This document shows, in pieces, positions 38,501 to 46,600 of a DNA stretch of 64,000 nt; the first letter of the stretch is position 1, and every line of letters begins with the position of its first letter. The stretch is from Chrysaora quinquecirrha. Lineage: Eukaryota; Cnidaria; Scyphozoa; Semaeostomeae; Pelagiidae. The position numbers and the translations under genes are program-made. Under the pieces are notes generated by a model. The model had not been told where the DNA came from and did not search any database. It worked only from the letters and a program-made list of their open reading frames with translations. The DNA lies in the NCBI GenBank assembly GCA_014526335.1, contig JACTAT010000058.1, positions 1,979,665 through 2,043,664 of the forward strand. The letters run 5' to 3'.

Positions 38501-40529
38501 GTATTTGGCAATGGGGCGGCCATGCTTTCATCTTTAGCAGTCTTGGAAAGTAGAAATTTCATCGTAAACATTTTAAAAAGAAACTGGTAAAAGGAAAAGG
38601 TCGACCTTTGAATTTTCCGACTTAAAGACCAACAATTTCCAGCGTATTTGTTTAGCCAAGGGTATCATTTTGGTAGATTTGGTCTAGCCAAGGGTACCAT
38701 TTTCTCGTAAAAATTAGTCTAGCCAACGATACCATTTTGAATATGCCGGCGGTAGACCCCTACCCAAAATTTAGCCAAGAACCCCCCCGTGCATTATGCC
38801 TTATCAATTCATTCCATATTAGTACAAAATATTGTAAATAGTCAACTTATGACTATACTTAGCTTAAGTATAAAAAGAGGTAGATTTTAGTTGGTATGTA
38901 GTTAGAAGTTGAATTCAAGAATAATGGTTGTTAATTCAAAGTTTCTCTCTCGCTGATACTCTGCAGCACGCAAGCAAGTTCTTTAAAAGATGACTACTTT
39001 AGTTTTATTGGTAATTCGTTAAAATCCACGTTTCACGTAAAGAGCTCTGGAAAAGCATAATCCTCGATTTCTAGCAAAGATGAGGAATCCTCATTGGCGA
39101 CATTTTAATAGTCACATTTGGCGCCAATAGCTTCTGATCTTTTTTTGGGGCCTCAGTTCTCAAAATATATATTTAGTTATAACTCACTATAGGGTGGATT
39201 TTTTTGTTGTCTAAAGGAAATATGTGTAGGCAAACCAGATCAAAATATACAAAATTTTCCTTGTACTTCTTTAGGTCTCCATAGATAATATTGCACGGCA
39301 TAAAATAGAATACAAACAGTTGAATATTTCTTAGTGGTGTTGAAAAGGGTACGGTCGCGCTTGTCCTTGTCAGTATTTCCGGAAAGCTCAAGGGACGTTA
39401 CTCATCGTGTTTTGTTTCCATTTTTTATTTAACGTTGGTTTTTAAAATAGCTTTCCATCTACTAAAATGATATAGCTAATAAATACCAACCTACTAAAAA
39501 GCAAAAATAATTATAAAGTTAGGATAAACTAAAAATCGAAAGAAGGTTTCCAAAATATTTTACGTTACAAACTACAAAACTAGACGCTTACGACAAATTA
39601 TAATATCGAGTTAATTAGAACCAAATTTAAGGAATCGAATTAAGGTTTACATCAAAATAAAAAACATAAATAGTTCATATTAAGGTTTATTTGATTGGAA
39701 ACGTTAATGTTAGAAATAACCAATGTTTGCAATATACTCTGTAAAGCTTACAGTTGCATAATTTCACCTTTTGTAGTTTCTGGTGAGGTTTTGCTTGAAG
39801 CTTTGCATCGTGTCTATTGAGTGACTTTGAATCGCCCGAAGTAGCTAATGTCACATTTAATACCGCGCAGCCACCGTGGGGTACGCAGGACATTCACCCT
39901 CTCCCCCAATTGTCGCCGAGATAGATTACGCTTGCAGATCCGATCCCGTGTGAACGGATATTTACCTCTCATGATTTTCTATTTTCAAACCCTTTTTATG
40001 TCCGAAGGACATATTGAGGGGGTGTTTGTGGAACGCATGTATGGATACATGTAGCTATGTATGTATAGACGCTTTTTCCAGCCAAAATGTAACAATAGAG
40101 AAGCCACAAATATGAGGAAGTAAGCTTTGAAGTTGCCGTAATTGGTCATGATGAAAACCAATTCTTTAGACAATGAGCAGCAATAACAAAATTCGTAAAC
40201 AAGTTGATGATTCATTGTGGTCGAGTATTTGGCAGAAGTTCTTATTTAGATAATTAATCTTTTTCGCCAATCAGAAAATTCTCGAACCATTTGCATAATA
40301 TTTAGTGAGACGTGACTCAGTTGTTGTCGGGAAGAGTCTCGTACTGCCATTTGCAGAATTAGATATTTTAGTAGGGAATCACAATATTTTTGGCTAGTTG
40401 TCTTTCCAAATGCTGTAATATTCCTATAAGGAAAGTGAGTGTAACGCAAGGGCTTATTCAAATTTTGGTTAGGGAGTCTGGCTACATGGGCAAAACAATT
40501 TTTCGTTGCTATTATCATAATGGTTATGA

Positions 40530-40605
<76 letters not shown>

Positions 40606-43600
40606 CGGTGATGAAGATGGTGATCATCGTAATCATCATGATGCTGATGATGATGACGATGATGATAATGCTGATGATGATCATGATGGTATTGAGGATA
40701 ATATTGAAAATGACATAATGACGATTTTTGTGCAGATGAAGATGATGATGATGATGCTATGATGATGATGATAACGACAGCGGTTATGATAATGATTATA
40801 GTCCTTCGGACATAGCGATAGCGTTGCTATGTTTTCTTGCCTGGAACCCGTTCGTCTCTGTAATTTTGGTATGCTATAATTGAGGACGTAGTTATCGCTA
40901 TGCAGTAGAATTTCTGGCCCGGATTTCTGGGCGACTGAAGCGAACAATGTAACAACATATCAACTCAATTCAATGGGAGCGAAATTCAAGGACGCACAGG
41001 TGACGTCCACTATATAGGTTATACCCAACCAAGTTGTGGGTCTAAGAGTTCTGTGAATAAGTCAGAGGCGGACTGGCAGCGAATCTCAAGGGTTGCTATT
41101 TTCTGTAAAATGGGCCTGTATTTACCATATAATTTTTTTTGTTAGTTGCTTCTAGCTCCTCTGTAAAAAAAAGTCCATGCGAGGCAAGGGCTAGTGTTCC
41201 TGTAAAGTACTTCTTTTCTTATTTTGGATATATCGATGGCAAAATCGTCTCCGTCCTTACATATTTTTTGCTTCCATCTTTTCTTGCTTCCATATTTTGG
41301 AGCGAACGTGATGATTATTTTTTAATTCAGCTTCTTCCCAATTACCTGCATCATGAACAAGTTTATGTTTCTGTGATTTCCAACAGTTTTTAGACTGAGC
41401 GAAGCCAATCCCAACCTCTTCGACATCCAAAGAAATCGAAGAGTTTTTCTCAAAAACAACAGAAAAAGTTTGTTAAAGACCCTGTAACAAGAAGGCCCGG
41501 GTTGCACTCGCAACCTACCATCCCTGCCAGTCCTGAAGTCGCTGAATAGACTTTTTGAGAAACATCCCTCGAACTTTCCAGAAATGTCGCGAAAAGAGGG
41601 CCAAAGTCTTTTCAAGACCACTAAGAAACATTTAACTGTTTGTATTCTAATAGAGTGATAATGTGACGTCATCACAAAAATCTATTTTTAGAATTGCTCA
41701 ATTTGCTCTTCATTTTCTGAAAGAGTATGAAAAATAATGCAAAAATGTCGAAAATCAGTCGAAAATATTAAATATTGGCTGAGATAAGGCCATGCAAAGA
41801 AATACATTTCAATAGGAAATCACTGTGTTTTTGCTTTGGTTCATAAAGTTTAGAACCGGGCAAAAATACAGTGATTTGCTATTTACATATATTTCTTCAA
41901 ATGGCCATATCTCAGCCAATGTTTGATGTATTTGACTGATTTTGCACATGCAAGCATTATTTTTGACGCTCTTTCACAAAACGAAGTATAGACCATTTCA
42001 ACTAAGGGCCTCGTTTTTAAAATGTTGAAAATTAGGTCATAGAGAAATTTCGACTTCAGATTCGAATTCAGCACCTTTTTTTAGTGTGGAGGCAAATTTT
42101 TACGCTCCTAGTCCTTACGATGTTGATTCTATAGCGTTTGAAAATTTGAAAATTTATAATTTGAAAATATACCCTATCACCACCACCACAACCACCCCTA
42201 CAACCATCACCATGACCACCCTTATCACCACGACCGGCCCCCATCACCACCACCACAACCACCCCTACAACCATCACCACGATCACTCCTATCACAACCA
42301 CCACAACCACCCCTACCTTCAGCACCACACCCACCCTACCACCACAATCACCCCCTACCAACCAGCATCATGGTCATCGTGGTCATCAACATCATCATCA
42401 TAACCACCACAATTATCATAATAATCATTATCGTCATCATTGTGCATACCGATAAATATCTTTCATCATTTGACCAAAATAGCTATATTCAACCAGAGTG
42501 GTTCTTCGAACATGCCCATAGGGCCCCTATGTTTATTCTGTGGTAGCATAGGTGCTATACGGGCTGCTTGTATTGCAGTGCAGCCAGCTCTAGAACGCTG
42601 GTGTTTTGGAGGTTCGTTCGACAGAGCTAGCTGAGCAAAGAAAATGGCTTTTTCTTAATACCCTCTTTATTTCTAATAGCAACCACCCCAAAGCAAACAT
42701 AGAAATTCAGAATCCATACATTAATTTTACCAGATGTACAAAAGCCGATTTCCTAAAATCAGGCTTTTAAGAACTGAATTTGCAAATCTTGTTCATTTTA
42801 AAAACAGTGCAATAAGTAAGTTAACAAGAATTGATAAAAAACACCATAGTAACATAGCCCTGGCTGTACTCCGGTTTAAAATGGGCAGAAATAAGCAGTA
42901 CACGTATTTTTTTTATAAGAAACTAAAAATTGATCCAGTACTGAAAGTTTTTTAAAATTTTCAAATTTTGAGTACTGAAGTTCTTGAGTTCAAACCCATT
43001 TATCGATTGTATTTGAATGTATATGGGTTTCCTGTTCGTGTGTTTGTCACAGAAATGCTTTGTCGCAGATTAAACACGGAAATAAAAGAAACTTTTTCGC
43101 TGTCTGAGGGGTGAAAGGTTCCTACGTAAAAAATTTCCAGTACTGGAGTTTCTTAAATTTTTGGCCATGCGAGAGTCTGGGTTTCTAATAAAGGGTTTCT
43201 TATAAAAAAACTACGTGTAAGACTATACCTTCTGTGCCCAAACTTGAAAGTTATAGCCGAAGTCACCAACCCAGATGCCCTTGATTTAAACAAATAAATC
43301 TGATCATAAAGAGTGAGATCGAGCCCAGGGTATTGTAAAAAAGTGAAGCTACTCTACAATGCCTTCCCCAACAGTTAGCGCCAAAATATCACAATTTCCC
43401 CAGTTGTTTGGGCCCTTGTCAATTCCCGCTTACCTACCCACGTATTTTTTCAAAAATCAACTGGAAGTTTCAAGTGACAATGGCCGTCTTTAATTAGCTA
43501 CATCATGTATTTTAGACATTGGCAGTACTGGTAAAGATATTGTTTGCTTGAGCTTCATTCAAGAACAAAATTTCTACTTCGTGTTGAATTCACCCTTTGC

Positions 43601-46600
43601 CATTTCTCGTTAGAAGCAACGGTGACAATCTCTGCAATCTTTAGAATAATGTATTTTACTTTCGGTCCTTTCGGGTATTACGATTTTAGGCCCTTTGTGC
43701 AAATTTTCCCCAGTAATGAAAATTTCTTTAAAAATTCCCTGATTGACCCGTGCAACGTCAGAGACCAAAAACGAGATAGGTGATGGAAACTAGAAAGGTG
43801 AATTTATAAACATCACCACACTAACACAGTCCTGGCACTCTGACAGTACTTCGGGTAAAGATGAGTATCTGAGTCCTGCTTGAAGGTAATGATTTACAAA
43901 ATCACCAAAAGTTAGCGCGGTCAAATCCCCTTGAATTGCTAAAGGAAATTTGATCACAAATGGTCAGGTGTGATCATATGGAGACCAACAACAAAACAGA
44001 ATTTGCATGCTTGCTACAGAGTATCAGTGACAGAGAAACTTTGAATTTAACAACCAAATCTCTATTCTTTAATTCAACTTGTAACTACCAACTAAAATTT
44101 TTACCTATTTTTATACTTAAGCTAAGTTAACTATTTACAATATTTTCTACTAATATGGAATGAGTTGATAAGCTGTAATGATAAGAAAGACTAGCTAAAT
44201 AAGGAATTGAATACTTAGGATGAACGAAGGCTGTGCTACCAATGACAAATATGGCAATAAATATGATGCTATCCCGTGGGGGGTACTTCCATTGTTCGTT
44301 ATACTAGACGTGCCGCCCAAATGGGTAATTTTTTCAGCGCCAATTTCCCTACATATGGGTTGATTTTTCGTAAAGAATCTCTACACATGGGTAGTAAAAT
44401 ATATAAAACATTTTAGACATGCATTGCTTTGAAAAGCCTGATAAAAAGTGCGTTTTAGTTTTCAGTGCAAATGACTTTTCGACGCATTTAGAGTTGCCCT
44501 CAGGCGTTAAATTGGGTTGAAACATTTGAGATATTGGTACAAATAGGTAAAACATTTTGTTGTTTTTTCTATACATGGGTACCACGAGAAACATAATTTA
44601 TTGGTATACATGGGTGGGTTTGGAAAAACTGGGCGGCACGTCTAGTCATTTGAACAATGAAGTACCCCCCCGGGGATGCTATACGGGATGTTATACGTTT
44701 GTGGCATGCCGTGCTACAATAGGGGATGCCCATGCCTGTGCCCGTGCTTGCAACGAAATTGGCCTAAAATGATTAGAGTGGAATAGAGTAATATTAATAT
44801 GATAATTTAATGACAATTAACATGGTAATATATGCTAAACACTACACTCTTGATTTATGTTCTAACAAACTGATTATCTGCACCCCGACCCCCGCTAATT
44901 AGAGTTTCCGTGAAATACCGAATCCCCACGATAATTTACCAAGCGAAAAAATTTAAAAGTCCACGAAGCGACAATCAATTTTGAGTTTGAGCTCTTTACT
45001 TGCTTCTCCAGTAGAATACCAATGGATTAAACAATGGGGAAAGAAAGATGACATTGCCACACCAGTATAAGGCTTCAGAGATTACATGAAGGGGTATGAC
45101 TTTAAATGTATACAGCAAAGTCCCACAAATAACTGGAATCCAGGTGAACATTTCAGCCAAAAGTAGCATGCCAGTAATACGAATTGCTTTTCTTCTCAAC
45201 TTGATTCTGTTTCTTACTGCAACGGCATTATTGGAAGGCACTGTTTTCGCGATCTTGGCTATTTTGTAAATCGAATACAAAAGCAAGATAATGATGAATA
45301 GGGTGAGCACGAAAACCTGCAGGAACCAGATTCTAGACTTGGGCAATACGAAGGTGACTATTGCAGCCAAAACTATGGAATATAGCCAGAAGATGATGAT
45401 CTTTACCGCTATTTTGGCGATTTTTTCTTGCTGTAGATTACTGATTAAGGTAAAGCTGTTTAGATGCCTTGCCTTTTTGGCCTGGTGTAGAGCGATCTGT
45501 GCCACAGACAGAAGGGTAACGACAGTGAAAATGAAAATTGTTACATATATGACTACTCGTGTATTGCATACGTATATCCTCAGTGCATTCAATGCTAAGG
45601 ATATAAATAAGATGCTGCCAAGGATGAGATCCGCGGCGATGATACTGACCAGAGATATGCTGTGAATGGAAACTTTTCCATGTTTCAAAATCTTCTTCAA
45701 GGCAAAGACATTCAAGAGTCCAGAAGCTAGAAATATTGTGATCCAGCCGCTTGCTATGGCTATAGAATATTTTTGTTGGTAAGAGATCGTGTTAAAAGTG
45801 ATCGAACAATTCAGTTTGCCTTCATTGTTTACGACTGTTGTCAAATTTGTGCTGTTGACGACTGCTGTCAAATTTGTGCTGTTGAACATGTGAGAGAAAT
45901 TTCCATGTTGCGGAATTGGAGACGGCATTTTCCTTGGGTTTTCTAGCCCAGTGAACTAACTCTGTATAAATCTTTTCAACTTATCCCTTAATGGTCTCTT
46001 TCTCCACCCTTCTTGAAGCAAGGTAACTTTCTTCTAACACTGAATTTACTTTTCAAGGAAGTCCTGGAAGAAGCATCTGCTCAAATATGCTTAACGACAT
46101 TTCATTTCATTTCATTTCATTTCATTTTTAATTATTTATGCACGGTAGCCCCGTCAATCCATCAGGACTGCTTTTCAGGGGGCCGTGCTACATGCTTATT
46201 ACAATTTATTGTCTTAAGAAGTACGTGCTACTAAAAACAATTAAACGTTAATTTTAAATACCAAGTTTACTTTTGAGGGTTTTCTTAAAAGTGGCAAGGG
46301 ATGGGGCCTGCTTCGACGTCACTTGGTGAAATAATGAAGGCTTTTTGAAGCCGATCTGTGTGATAACTCAAAATTGACTCGGATATCTTTTGTAGGTTCA
46401 TACTTTTAATCGTAGAAATGTGATAGATTGATATCCAGCTGCATACTTATATGCACAAGCATTCTTATTTCGCAAGGGTTCCCAGCAGCTGCAAGCTGCA
46501 TTGCATAGTTATATCTACGAGTATTCTTACTCACGCATCGAATGGAACTTAGGGCGTATTTTTTTGGTAACCTTCGGTTTTCAGCAGACTTTCAAAAACC

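Noticed and set aside
45291..45665. Plus-strand frame opposite the receptor (and similar minus-strand frames at 51105-51801)
   Set aside because: Shadow of the intact receptor gene on the other strand.
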